This document shows, in pieces, positions 34,816-45,114 of a stretch of DNA of 64,000 nucleotides. How positions within the stretch are numbered: the first letter of the stretch is position 1; each line of letters starts with the position of its first letter. Source of the DNA: Pectinophora gossypiella (lineage: Eukaryota > Arthropoda > Insecta > Lepidoptera > Gelechiidae); contig NC_065408.1 in assembly GCF_024362695.1 (NCBI RefSeq), positions 10,416,001 to 10,480,000 on the forward strand. Reading direction: 5' to 3'. Under the pieces are notes generated by a model. The model was given only the letters and a program-made list of their open reading frames with translations. It searched no databases and had not been told where the DNA came from. A program made the position numbers and the translations under genes.

Positions 34816-34917
34816 GTGGAGGTCGCGGGAAGCCGCTGGATGCGGGCAGCGCAGGACCGATCGTCGTGGAGATCCTTGGGGGAAGCCTATGCCCAGCAGT
34901 GGGCGTCGTACGGCTGA
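34816..34917 (+). pseudogene. RTE-like LINE ORF2 C-terminus
   Basis: An open frame of 33 codons and a stop contains RWMRAAQDRSSWRSLGEAY and then AQQWASYG, the typical C-terminal end of RTE-type LINE polyproteins as I know the family. It is followed immediately by (GAT)n to about 34935, the expected RTE 3' tail. Severely 5'-truncated and non-functional. Its nucleotides CCTATGCCCAGCAGTGGG match the tails of SINE-A and SINE-D. Confidence 0.85.
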
Positions 34918-34935
34918 TGATGATGATGATGACGT
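34918..34935 (+). repeat. (GAT)n tail of the RTE-like LINE
   Basis: Five or so GAT repeats directly after the stop codon. Confidence 0.8.
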
Positions 34936-35737
34936 GGAATGTTTCGTTCCCCAATTCAAGTCTAAATTATAATGTATTTTACTTATATCATGAAAAAAAA
35001 AACACAAATTAAATTTACTATGGCATAATTAATCCAGTGCCGAAAGACCAAAATAACTATTAAAATTTGTAATTACGTATAATGATAAGACATGAAATAT
35101 CTCCCTCAGTATTTGAAAATCATGATTGGTGGCGTCGCCCTGGCTTTTCCTCTGTTGTCACCCCTAGGGATCTATGCTGCTTTCCATACATCTCCCTCTT
35201 CGGCAGGAAACTTCTATAGTCTAATATGCTTCCAAATTCATTCGGAGACAAATAAGTTGAAAAAATCTCCCTGAGGATAACGTCGCGGGTAAACCCAATT
35301 GTTTCACGATAGGTATCTTTGATATTATGTTGTAAGAGTAAGACCTCACGAAACTCACGATGCATTGTAAGTTCGTTGCGATATCTAATTTCAAGTCTTA
35401 AAAAATAAAAGTCGTATCTATTTCTGTACCGGTGTGGAATTGAATAGTTCACACAATTTTTAGCCTGTATTAGTTTAATTAATTGATCTCACAACCTTCG
35501 TTTTTCTTCATTTAGCTGCTGATTAATAACCTTTCAGTGTCCTACCAATCTCTCTGTGGAGATCATTGACTTAGTTTGCTTTAAATCCGGAGTAAAAAAC
35601 TTAAAAGACTAATAGTTTTATAACATACCTGGCGTAAATAAAGCTACACACGCCTCTCGTTTTCATGTATTGTGAGTTTCGTTACCAGTAGGTATATACA
35701 GCCTTTTGTATTTCCGTCATGATTCCCATTAAATCAA
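34936..35737. other. Intergenic DNA with one unassigned frame
   Basis: A minus-strand frame at 35120-35452 (110 codons, charged, no membrane segment) is the least repeat-like open frame in this part of the window. I do not recognise a family. Confidence 0.3.
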
Positions 35738-35929
35738 GCTTAGCGTGCTTTCCGAAGCACGGAATCATCTTACTTTTTTGGACAATCAGGTGTTTCAAGC
35801 CTGCAATGCCCTTACCAAACAAAGAACAGTCTTACAAAGTGATTTCGACAAAGTCCCCATCGAGAATCGAACCTGGATCTCCAGATCGTGAGCCCAACGT
35901 TCTAACCACTAGACCACGGTGGATGTTAT
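35738..35929 (-). mobile_element. SINE-A, 3' part missing
   Basis: On the minus strand: head GTGGTCTAGTGGTTAGAACG; B box AGGTTCGATTCTCG; core GGGCATTGCAGGCTTGAAAC, TGATTGTCCAAAAAAGTAAG and CGTGCTTCGGAAAGCACG. It ends before the CCAGCAGTGGG tail. Confidence 0.85.
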
Positions 35930-37356
35930 TACATATATAGCTATACTTATTTGTTAGGTATCTACACGATATACGGTCATAGCGGTAATCTTTGTGCGAG
36001 CGACAGTACAGTCATACCCAGAGACGGGTCATTATTCTTGCGCCCTCCAGTACGAGGAGTTCCCCGTCGCTCCACTTCCTTCCCTTCGCAGGAAACCATT
36101 CCAATTTTATTAATTTTAATTCATAAAATTGTTACCGTGATATTTTTAATCAGAGTTTCCTGGAAAATTATTTATTTGATACGCTTTTTTCCCTTCCTTC
36201 CTTTTTATGAGTTCTCTGAGATTTTTTTGCAAAATTTGTGTTTTTAGTTTAATTGTTGCGTTGTTATTTAGAAATAACGTATATATATATATGTTTGTTT
36301 TATTTGAAATGTACAGCTACGTAGAACTTTTTGTTATTTACAATTTACACTATATTATTATGACAAAGTTAGTAAAGTGAAAACTTATAGTGAGTTAGCA
36401 TAGCAGTGCTAGTTTGGAGGAATCGGGGACGCGGGAGATATTTACGACTTCCTGCGACCCGGGCGGTTCTCCACTCTCAAAAGCTAATAAAACGATGTCA
36501 AATAATACAAAATTTCACTCAAATATAAACCTTGCCTTTGTCTGCATCTGCATAATGTGTGGAATCCTAAAACCATTGGTCACTTACAACCACCGCAACG
36601 AATCATGATCTGATTATAAATCGCTTCATTTAACAAAAGGTCGTGACAGGAAATTGAATGTTCCATAATAATTGAATAATTCCTCCTTTACTTTCAAAAG
36701 TGGTCGTTGAAAATATAGCACGTGTATTTGTTGATTGTGAAATCTTTCTTTTTATCGTTAAAGAAATAAAGATTAACGTTATATATTTTCTAAATAGAAT
36801 AATCCGTTTCTGAAATGTAATCTTTGTATAACGCCCACTACATACTAGTCGTGCCAAGTCAATATTTCAACATTCATATTACGTAAGCTGAACATTTTAT
36901 ACACAATTTGAGCTTTTTGAAAAGTTTTAGAAACTGAATGAGCGATCAGTCGTGAGGAAAATTGAGATAAGAAAGTTAATCTGATCATAAAATTCGTACA
37001 AGTACAAGAATATTCTCCGAAGATAGTTTGAAAGATTGAATTATAGTGGCCGGTGGTTGTTAATTATCTTCTTTTTAACTCAGTTGGGTGCTTGGAATTC
37101 AGGTCAGTTCGTAGAGTTTGCAAGTATCTATCGTTTATTCGGAACTAGGTTTTCTTCTTTATGTGTGCGAGACTGCAATTGACTTAAAATATAACAAAAA
37201 AGAGGTCTTGACAGATAGGCGAACGGACGGAAGTGACCGTATAAGGAATCCGTTTTTCCTTTTGAGGTTCGGAAACCTAAAATAAGGGAAATCTAAATGA
37301 ATGACTTATTTCGTTTTCGCAAGTCATTTAAGGTTCGTTAATTTTTTTATATTATA
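35930..37356. other. AT-rich DNA, nothing recognised
   Basis: 36270-36295 is an (AT)n run. Frames at 35951-36247 and 36414-36857 have no recognisable domain. Confidence 0.4.
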
Positions 37357-37562
37357 CTAGCTTTTGCCCGCGACTTCGTCCGCGTGGCGTGTTATATAAG
37401 AGAGAGATCTTTGTGTGTGTGGGAGTGCATATCAAATTTCAAGCATCTAACTTATGCAGTTTAGATTTTTTCATACAATTTTTTTCCCAATAACTCCCAT
37501 TTTTCAAAATACAGCCAAAAATAAACTTTATATTTACTAAGGTATGCATGCATGCTAGATTG

Positions 37563-37747
37563 AATCAATTGATTGAATTGATTTTTTTTAATTGATTGTT
37601 CATTGAGTTTTAATTTTAATACACACTTCCTCTCTTCCCTTCAACGTTGCTGTGCCCTACAGGGTCCATGTTTTAGTTCCTATGCCTATGTAACACCCCA
37701 TTGTACTACATGGAATGCAATAAATAATTTAATTGAATTGAATTGAA
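37563..37747 (+). mobile_element. LINE 3' end inserted in the composite element
   Basis: CTTCAACGTTGCTGTGCCC, TACAGGGTCCATGTTTTAG, GTACTACATGGAATGC and AATAAATAATTT lead into (AATTG)n. This is a LINE-type 3' terminus, and it interrupts the sequence between the element's start and the first repeat unit. Confidence 0.6.
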
Positions 37748-37794
37748 AACATCTATCTTACGCGGTTTCGATTTTTTCATACAAATGTTTTTTT

Positions 37795-39193
37795 CCCGCT
37801 AACTCCCGTTTCCGTGGGAATTTTGCAATATCCTGTTGCAACTAAGGTTTAAGTTAACTAAGGTACCTGCATGCCAAATTTCAAGCGTCTAACTTAAGCG
37901 GTTTAGATTTTTCATACAAAAGGATTTTCCCGCTAATTTCCGTTCCCGTGGGAATTCCGGGAATTCCTTTCTTAGTGCACCTCTACGGTACCTAAGCTAT
38001 GTCCCTTCCAAATTTCAAATGCCTACATTTAGCCGTTCAGGCTATGCGTTGATATGTCAGTCACTGAGTCAGTCAGTTTCTCCTTTTATTTAGATTTGAT
38101 TTTTTCATACAAATGTTTTTTCCCGCTAACTACCGTTCCCGTGGGAATTTTGTAATATCCTGTTGCAACTAAGCTTTAAGTTTACTAAAGTACCTGCATG
38201 CCAAATTTCAAACGTCTAACTTGAGTGGTTTAGATTTTTCATACAAAAGGATTTTCCCGCTAATTCCCGTTCCCGTGGGAATTTCGGGAATTCCTTTCTT
38301 AGTAAACCTCTACGGTGTCTAAGGTACCTGCGTGCCAAATTTTAAACATCTTACTTGAATGGTTTAGATTTTTCATACAAAAGGATTTTCCCGTTAATTC
38401 CCGTTCCCGTGGGAATTTCGGGAATTCCTTTCTTAGTGCACCTCCACGGTATCTAAGGTACCTGCATGACAAATTTCAAACGTCTAACTTGAGTGGTTTA
38501 GATTTTTCATACAAAAGGATTTTCCCGCTAATTCCCGTTCTCGTAAGAATTTCGGGAATTCCTTTCTTAGTGCACCTCCACGGTACCTAAGGTATCTGCA
38601 TGCTAAATTTCAAATGTCTAACTTGAGTGGTTTAGATTTTTCATACAAAAGGTATTTCCCGCTAATTCCCGTTCCCGTGAGAATTTTGGGAATTCCTTTC
38701 TTAGTGCACCTCTACGGTACCTATGGTACCTGCATGCCAAATTTCAAACGTCTAACTTGAGTGGTTTAGATTTTTCATACAAAAGGATTTTCCCGCTAAT
38801 TCCCGTTCCCGTGGGAATTTCGGGAATTCCTTTCTTAGTACACCTCTACGGTATCTAAGGTACCTGCATGACAAATTTCAAACATCTAACTTGAATGGTT
38901 TAGATTTTTCATACAAAAATATTTTTCCGCTAATTCCCGTTCCCGTGGGAATTTCGGGAATTCCTTTCTTAGTGCACCTCTACGTTATCTAAGGTACTTG
39001 CATGCCAAATTTCAAAAGTGTAACTTGAGTGGTTTAGATTTTTCATACAAAAGGATTTTCCCGCTAATTCCCGTTCCCGTAGGAATTTCGGGAATTCCTT
39101 TCTTAGTGCACCTCTACGGTATCTAAGGTACCTGCATGCCAAATTTCAAACGTCTAACTTGAGTGGTTTAGATTTTTCATACAAAAGGATTTC
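37795..39193 (+). repeat. 134-bp tandem array, about 10 units
   Basis: CCCGCTAA or its variants start at 37795, 37929, 38122, 38256, 38390, 38524, 38658, 38792, 38926 and 39060. The array closes at 39193. Every step is exactly 134 bp except one of 193, which carries a 59-bp insert with GTCAGTCACTGAGTCAGTC. Each unit has the hairpin AATTCCCGTTCCCGTGGGAA with its CGGGAATT partner, then TTTCTTAGTGCACCTC, ACGGTACCTAAGGTACC and TTTAGATTTTTCATACAAAA. Confidence 0.95.
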
Positions 39194-39324
39194 CCTTCAC
39201 TACTCTGCTCCTATTGATTGTAGCGTGATGAAAAGTATACTATGACCTGTCCAGGAGTGTGAAGAATAATTGTACCAAGTTTCATTAAAATCCGTCCAGT
39301 AGTTTTTGTTTCTATAAGGAACAT

Positions 39325-39379
<55 letters not shown>
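39325..39379. repeat. (ACAG)n microsatellite
   Basis: About 13 uninterrupted tetranucleotide repeats inside the composite element. It produces a spurious minus-strand VCLSVCLS frame. Confidence 0.97.
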
Positions 39380-39381
<2 letters not shown>

Positions 39382-39503
39382 AATTTTACTGATTGCATTT
39401 TTGGCATCAGTATCGATCACTTATCACCCCCTGATAGTTATTTTGAAAAAATATTTAATGTACAGAATTGACCTCTCTACAGATTTATTATAAGTATAGA
39501 TAA

Positions 39504-39580
39504 GTACCCCCTCCGGTTGATTGAGGGGAGGCCTGTGCCCAGCAGTGGGACGTATATAGGCAGTTTATATGTATGTATAT
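39504..39580 (+). mobile_element. SINE-A 3' tail only
   Basis: CCCCTCCGGTTGATTGAGGGG, AGGCCTGTGCCCAGCAGTGG and TATATGTATGTATAT. Strongly 5'-truncated SINE-A, starting a few bases after the composite element ends. Confidence 0.8.
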
Positions 39581-40189
39581 AAGTAAATAGCTCCTGTCAA
39601 GATAACGTTCTAAAGTTCCTTTAAAATACTTGTTACTCAAAAATGCGACTTTAATACTACCTATTTAGTATGCTATACTTTTATAAGTATGAAGTCAATG
39701 TTTGGACATTCATATCCAAAGCACCATTTACTTCAAACACTGTTTTTCTGGCAATCTGTTACCACAAACGATTCATGCATAAAGTTGAAACAAAACAGAT
39801 AAAGTTTGGTTTTGCTCATTGCAATAATTAAGGTATCCAATAATAGATTATGAAATACGGAATTGTGGCTAGTGTTTAACATTTACGGCGGTTTAATATT
39901 TGCGTTTAACAGGTGAATATTTTCATTTGTATAAATTTTCGTTTTATTTTGATTTACTTGTATCAATGTGGGTTGTATTTAACCTCTCATATGCCGAGAT
40001 ACCAGACACAATAGATTTTACATTGTGTCTGGTCGAGATCCGCGTTCCGGCATTTAAGGGGTTTTGTCTGACTTTTTGACAACTCGATTTTACCACATAA
40101 TTTATTTGTTTAATCTCTCTGATCGTCAGTAAAGGATTAAAAAGTCTTAAAAGATGCAATATTTCGTCGTCTAATAGCGAAATCTAAGA
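39581..40189. other. AT-rich DNA
   Basis: Nothing recognised. Confidence 0.45.
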
Positions 40190-40332
40190 AAGCGCCTTTT
40201 TGAAAAATAACATTTGATGTGTTTTTCTTCAACAAAACCTCGGTTCTATTGAATTAATTTTCATTCCGGCAAAAATTAAGACCACTATTGAGAGGATTTT
40301 AAAAACCCGGGTGTTTTTTTTTTAAAAGGCGC
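40190..40332. mobile_element. Possible MITE, AAGCGCCTTTTT ends
   Basis: AAGCGCCTTTTTGAAAAA at the left and TTTTTTAAAAGGCGCTT at the right form inverted ends. The interior is AT-rich. Single copy in the window, with no clear TSD. Confidence 0.5.
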
Positions 40333-40625
40333 TTACGGTTGGTCTTTCATGTTTTTTCTATCAATGTTCTTAGTGATCAAGCAGGTAATATCACAAGTCG
40401 AATAAATACGCGATGAATAATCCGCTATGTATCCGTATCTACTACGGGCAAAGACGACTTTATTGCTACATTCGTCATTTCGTTTTTATCCCTGAATCTT
40501 CACGTTTTTATCCATAGGGAGTACTTACGCCCACTCGGCTTTTTTGGGCGCGACCCACTGATGCATGACAGGGTTTCTGACCAAACACATGACTTGTGCT
40601 TTAACTAGAATTTATAGATATAGAT

Positions 40626-40679
40626 AGTCGTTTTTGATCACTTATGGCTCTGCCCACACCAAAGTGATCAAAGACGACT
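40626..40679. repeat. Hairpin, 18-bp arms
   Basis: AGTCGTTTTTGATCACTT and AAGTGATCAAAGACGACT pair with one mismatch across an 18-nt loop. GACGACTTTATTG nearby (40454) repeats part of the arm. Confidence 0.6.
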
Positions 40680-40807
40680 TGCACCCACAGTTGTTACCAA
40701 GTCTTAAGGTAAATAGAATTTCTGTTTTTTTGTGGCGCAACTAAATGCATGACGGTCGTGTCATTTGAAAATTTCACACTTTGTGTGAATGCTATAAGTA
40801 TTGTAAT

Positions 40808-40885
40808 AAAAACATGAACTTACGCCTATTTCTCATCGGGGTAAGCAGAGATCCTGACACACTTATCTTGCTTCTTCCCATCCTG
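40808..40885 (-). mobile_element. LINE 3'-tail relic
   Basis: ACATGAACTTACGCCTATTTC and TCATCGGGGTAAGCAGAG are the reverse complement of the GGGAAATAGGCGTGAGTTTATG ending, with CTCTGCTTACCCC upstream. Confidence 0.65.
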
Positions 40886-41332
40886 TAATGTTTGCTTAAT
40901 ATAGCGTGAAGGTGTAAAAATTCATTTATTTAAAGTTGCAGATGACCTGACATTGCTGATTCACAAAGATCCTACCTACTATCGGCACCGATACGATAGC
41001 GGTATGAATATTAAATTACCGACGCCGCGGTAGAATATGGAATATCAACGCTCCAAGTCCAATATCGGGGTTGTGAGGGCTCAATAACGTTTTACATTCG
41101 CCGTGGAGAGCGGTAAGTGCGCCAATACGTATGAGATAAGAAATGTTACCGACAATCGCACTGCCTCCGCAAGTACCCACAGTACGTAACGCCACAGCGG
41201 AGGGACGTCAGTAGGGAAAGTCTTTGTTGAATTTGAACGTGAAGAGCTGCTGCAAACGAACACGTTATCGGGCACAATTAATCTACCAGCATAGATATTC
41301 AGTTAGCAGCATACTCACGTAGGTACGCTTCT
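40886..41332. other. Intergenic DNA
   Basis: 41000-41240 is moderately GC-rich with no gene recognised. Confidence 0.4.
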
Positions 41333-41344
41333 TCAACTAGACCT

Positions 41345-41633
41345 CATCATCACCAGCCCATTAACGTCCCCACTGCTGGGGCACGGGCCTTCTCTATGGA
41401 TGGATAGGGAGATCGGGCCTTAAACCACCACGCGGGCCCAGTGCGGATTGGTGGTTATTAACGACTGCTAATGCAGCCGGGACTAACGGCTTAACGTGCC
41501 TTCCCAAGCACGGAGGAGCTCGAGATGAAAACTTTTTTTTTGTGGTCACCCATCCTGTGACCGGCCTTTGCGAAAGTTGCTTAACTTCAACAATCGCAGA
41601 CCGAGCGTGTTTACCGCTGCGCCACCGAGCTCC
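41345..41633 (-). mobile_element. SINE-D, chimeric tRNA/5S-rRNA-like SINE, 12-bp TSD
   Basis: On the minus strand it begins GAGGAGCTCGGTGGCGCAGC, with the tRNA-like A box TGGCGCAGCGGTAAAC. It then carries GAAGTTAAGCAAC and AGGATGGGTGACCAC, which resemble the 5S rRNA internal control regions, and an A-run. Next come the core CGTGCTTGGGAAGGCACG, TTAAGCCGTTAGTCCCGGC, a GATCTCCCTATCCATCC segment, CCCAGCAGTGGGGACG and a (GAT)-like end. TCAACTAGACCT (41333-41344) and TCAACTACACCT (41634-41645) flank it. Confidence 0.88.
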
Positions 41634-41645
41634 TCAACTACACCT

Positions 41646-43206
41646 ACCTACGTACATTTCAAAATTAATTATCTTTATTCAGACTTTATTCAGCGCTTTC
41701 GATAGTAGTCGTGTTCAACTTATTGTATTATGAGTGTCTGAGGTTCTGCGAGATGACGTGTGAAAATTAAACATGGTTTTTATATTGTTTACACACAAGT
41801 TTCTTAAATGTCTATTTATATTATTATTTATTATGAAAGTTTATATTGAAAGTTTCACGGCGCATTGGCGCTTCTGCACTGTAAAGTCGTGAAATATAAA
41901 TAAATAAAATAAATACCTGAATTGTTATGTTCATTTTTTTACCTTTTCATTAAGTGGGTAGAGTTAGAAATTGAAAATACGCCTGTATTATATATATACA
42001 ACCTAGTTGTTACTCCAAACCACAGCACACCGCAAGCACTACAGTGTACCCTCTGTTCTCAACCCATCTGTGGTAATATTTCCATTTTGTATGAAATTCA
42101 TATACAGGAAACGAGCGTGGCGACACTGAAGCGCACCCAAGATTAGGTGTTATGCCCGTGGTCGCCAATTACCCACTCCATTCAAACGGAGTTTCATCCC
42201 CACATTTGCGAGGACGTATCTTCTAGCTACGAGTATGTTACTGTCGTACTGAGCAGAAGTTGCAATTTTTGCACATTTTATTTGCCTTTTCGACCTGACA
42301 TTATCATCTCGGATCTTCACGTTCTATCACCATCTAATATAGGTATTATACTTAATACGTTCACTGTGTATGAACCACATATGAGGCAATACATTTAAAA
42401 GTCATAAGTGCATGTTCTATATGTGGGGCACATTTTTTCTTGCCATAGCGTTTTGATGTACATATATTCCAAGTGCATTTCTTCGAGGCAATGACGTCAT
42501 AAATCGTCTGAGACAGATGTATAAGGCCAATGATTCCAAGGTATTTATCGAACAATCACTTTGCACGAGAGGGGTTGATATCTAATTTTAAGTTACTTAT
42601 ACAGTGAACGTGTTAAACAATAAACAGTTTACATAACGTGCCACTGGGCACAGTCAACTCTCAATCAACCTGCTTAAGTATACCTACTACATATAATATT
42701 ATTAAACTTAACTTCGGCTAAATCCGCTGGGAAAAAGTTGTCATAAGAACGAACGCTAACATTTTACTTCAGACGATCTTTTTTATTAGTAGACTAGTGT
42801 CCTTCAAAAATCACCTTTAGAAACAAAGTTTTTAATTGCTTCTATTCGAATTATTACATCTAAGTAACTAGTTAATATTTTATCTATTTAAATTCTATCT
42901 CAGATTAAAAACTTTCATGGCAAACTTTTTAATAGGTTTACTGGATTAACATTGGCAAAGTGTAGGTATATTTTGAAAGAAAAGCTAAGTTTTAATGTCT
43001 TATAAATTGTGAATGAGCACTCTGGAGTTATAGGTAGAGTGGGTAAATTACACGACTGCGTGTAATTTCGGCAGAATTACATAGTCAGTGAGCATATTCA
43101 TACTCGCTTTCGTGTTTGTTGAGACCGGAGCTAGGTAGCATTTATGATTGACGCGTGACTGTGAACATTGCATTATGACTTTAATAACATACTTAGTATA
43201 TACATG
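41646..43206. other. AT-rich DNA with a 10-bp-arm hairpin
   Basis: AAATTACACGACTGCGTGTAA starts a hairpin at 43045-43068. Frames at 41922-42398 have no recognisable domain. Confidence 0.4.
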
Positions 43207-43523
43207 GACACCCTACATCCCACTCCAGGGCACAAGCTTCCTCTCAATCAACCGGGGTATGCAGCATCATACTCCACCATGCTGCTCCACTGCAAATTGG
43301 TTGAGGCGTATGTGCTAGTAGCCAAGAAGTAACGGCTTAGCTTGCCTTCCGAAACACGGGATTGTCTTATTTTTTGGACAATCAGGTGATTCAGCCTGCA
43401 ATGTCCTAGCCAAACAAAGGACATTAAGTATCATGATTTTCGACAGTGTCCTCATCGAGAATCGAACCCACACATCTAGATCGTGAGCTCAATGCTCTAA
43501 TCACTAGACCATAGAGATTGTGA
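43207..43523 (-). mobile_element. SINE-A, full length, diverged
   Basis: On the minus strand: TATGGTCTAGTGATTAGAGC; B-box side GGGTTCGATTCTCG; core GGACATTGCAGGCTGAATCACC; GTGTTTCGGAAGGCAAGC; tail TCAACCGGGGT region and CCCTGGAGTGGGATG. Point changes throughout suggest an older copy. Confidence 0.8.
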
Positions 43524-43849
43524 ATTTTTATTTCGGAATAAAACCATTTTTTGTAAGTAACGATTTATTTTTAACGAGTAAGTTATTACGTAGCAGCAAG
43601 GACGTAGGTACATATAAATATTATTTATTACGTTTTTCTTTGCTACTTAGTTACTATATTACCTATTAATTTAGTAAAATAACTAGTTGACGAATGAAAT
43701 AACAGTATTGGTTAATGTATTGGCTTATTCATGAACGTACAAACGACATTCATCGACGATTATTTTGGTTAATTAGTGAGAACTCGTATGTTGCGAAGTC
43801 AGTCTGGCGAATTGTACCTATTCTATGGCAAGTTGGTATTTACTGTGTT
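43524..43849. other. AT-rich DNA
   Basis: Nothing recognised. Confidence 0.45.
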
Positions 43850-43861
43850 TTTTAATACATA

Positions 43862-44042
43862 GTAAGATGATTCCGTGCTTCGGAGGGCACGTTAAGCCGT
43901 TGGTCCCGGCTATTAGCCGTAAAAACACCTCCACCAACCCGCAGTGGAGCAGCGTGGTGGAGTATGCTCCATACCCCCTCCGGTTGATTGAGGGGAGGCC
44001 TGTGCCCAGCAGTGGGACGTATATAGGCAGTTTATGTTTATG
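43862..44042 (+). mobile_element. SINE-A, 5'-truncated, 12-bp TSD
   Basis: Starts inside the core (GTAAGATGATTCCGTGCTTCG) and runs to the tail (CTGTGCCCAGCAGTGGGACG, TATATAGGCAG). The exact direct repeat TTTTAATACATA lies at 43850-43861 and 44043-44054, so this truncated copy is one insertion event, not a deletion product. The target was the 3' tail of a LINE. Confidence 0.92.
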
Positions 44043-44240
44043 TTTTAATACATATATAAACTCACGTCGGTAGTCCCTAATGGGGAGAGCAGAGCTGAAC
44101 GTGTTCTATATGTGCTCCCAGTCCAGCTTAGAAGCTAAAATAGAAGCTAATATACATGTATTTGTATAACAAAAATCAGTTGGGCTGATAAATTATAAAT
44201 TACGTTGTTCGACTTGTTATCGACACGAAAGAAGAAGAAG
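44043..44240 (-). mobile_element. LINE 3' tail (insertion target of SINE-A)
   Basis: ACATATATAAACTCACG and CCCTAATGGGGAGAGCAG read in reverse as the LINE ending. The stretch continues to TCGACACGAAAGAAGAAG. Confidence 0.5.
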
Positions 44241-44795
44241 AAGTATCAGTTACTTGTCAGTATACCTATAGTAGGTAAATATAAATTATAATGAAACTTA
44301 CTTATGTTCTAGCAGAAATACTTATCAGGAGTCGGTACGAGTTGTTTTATTTAATTTGTGGCTAGATATTTCAATTGCCCCTTAGTTACATAGTACGTAA
44401 CTTCAAATTGTTATTAACCATATCAACATGGGCTAAGTTGACTAAAAATAAATGTTTTATTTTTTAGTTGATTTTGTACGAAATATGATGCGAATCGTTT
44501 TCAATTTACTCTTTTCGTCAATTTCTAAATCACCTGACAATTACTCCATCGCTTCACAAAGCCCCTGCCAAATACCTTTGAACGTAATAGTCCGTTCCTT
44601 TGCATTCAGTTACTACGTAGCAAATGTTCGGCAATTAAATGAAATTCTATCATCGCTAACTCACTTGGTCGATTAATGAAAATCTGCAATGGGCTCCTCT
44701 CTCGGTCTTCACTTTATTGAGTAGGTACAATGAGTGAGGCTTGGATCAATGCACTACGAGTAGAAATATTTTTTATTTCGTAATAATAGGATATA
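44241..44795. other. AT-rich DNA
   Basis: Nothing recognised. Confidence 0.45.
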
Positions 44796-45088
44796 GTGAC
44801 TAAGATTGAGAAGGGAATGTTAGGTTGGTTTGAACACGTAGAGCGGATGAAGGATAATAGAATTGCGAAAGTGGTATATAAAGCGAAAGTTGATAGTATG
44901 GCAGAGGGAGACCTAGAAGGACTTACGTTGACCAAATTGAAGATGTCCTTAGAAAAGGTTTAGTACGATCTACTCTGAACCGGGGTGTGTATATGAAGCG
45001 ATTGATGAATGTAGAGGAAGCAAGAGAAGTGTGTCAGGATCAAAGCAAATGGAATTGTATAGTCTCTGCTTACCCCGCTGGGAAATAG
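44796..45088 (+). pseudogene. LINE ORF2 C-terminal region, frameshifted
   Basis: The first frame gives VTKIEKGMLGWFEHVERM, the typical W-F-x-H-V-x-R-M motif of LINE polyproteins. After a frameshift near 44895-44900 the second frame gives RPRRTYVDQIEDVLRKG, then EEAREVCQDQSKWN, and ends SAYPAGK with a stop at 45086-45088. The GCGTGAGTTTATATATG 3' tail follows. It lacks the endonuclease and the reverse-transcriptase core, so it is a dead 5'-truncated copy. This is the longest LINE coding relic in the window and the reference for those at 1846, 34032, 56708 and 63333. Confidence 0.88.
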
Positions 45089-45114
45089 GCGTGAGTTTAT
45101 ATATGTACGAACTT

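Larger units (their letters stand above)
37357..39500 (+). mobile_element. Composite repeat element with internal 134-bp array
   Basis: Starts with AGCTTTTGCCCGCGACTTCG and ends after GACCTCTCTACAGATTTATT and ATAAGTATAGAT. Between these lie the 134-bp tandem array, a unique 3' region (CACTACTCTGCTCC, CCGTCCAGTAGTTTTTG), a (GACA)n microsatellite and TTTTTGGCATCAGTATCGATC. Similar start and end sequences are frequent in lepidopteran genomes to my knowledge. A Helitron-like origin is possible but not shown. No coding sequence. Confidence 0.6.

Noticed and set aside
35719..35940. 73-codon frame
   Set aside because: Entirely inside SINE-A.
38315..38590. 91-codon frame in the 134-bp array
   Set aside because: Arises from repeat units. 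134 is not divisible by 3 and the frame is not kept across units.
37795..39193. CRISPR-like array
   Set aside because: Units are contiguous 134-bp copies without unique spacers, in eukaryotic repeat context.
39211..39420. Minus-strand frame with VCLSVCLS repeats
   Set aside because: Direct translation of the (ACAG)n microsatellite.
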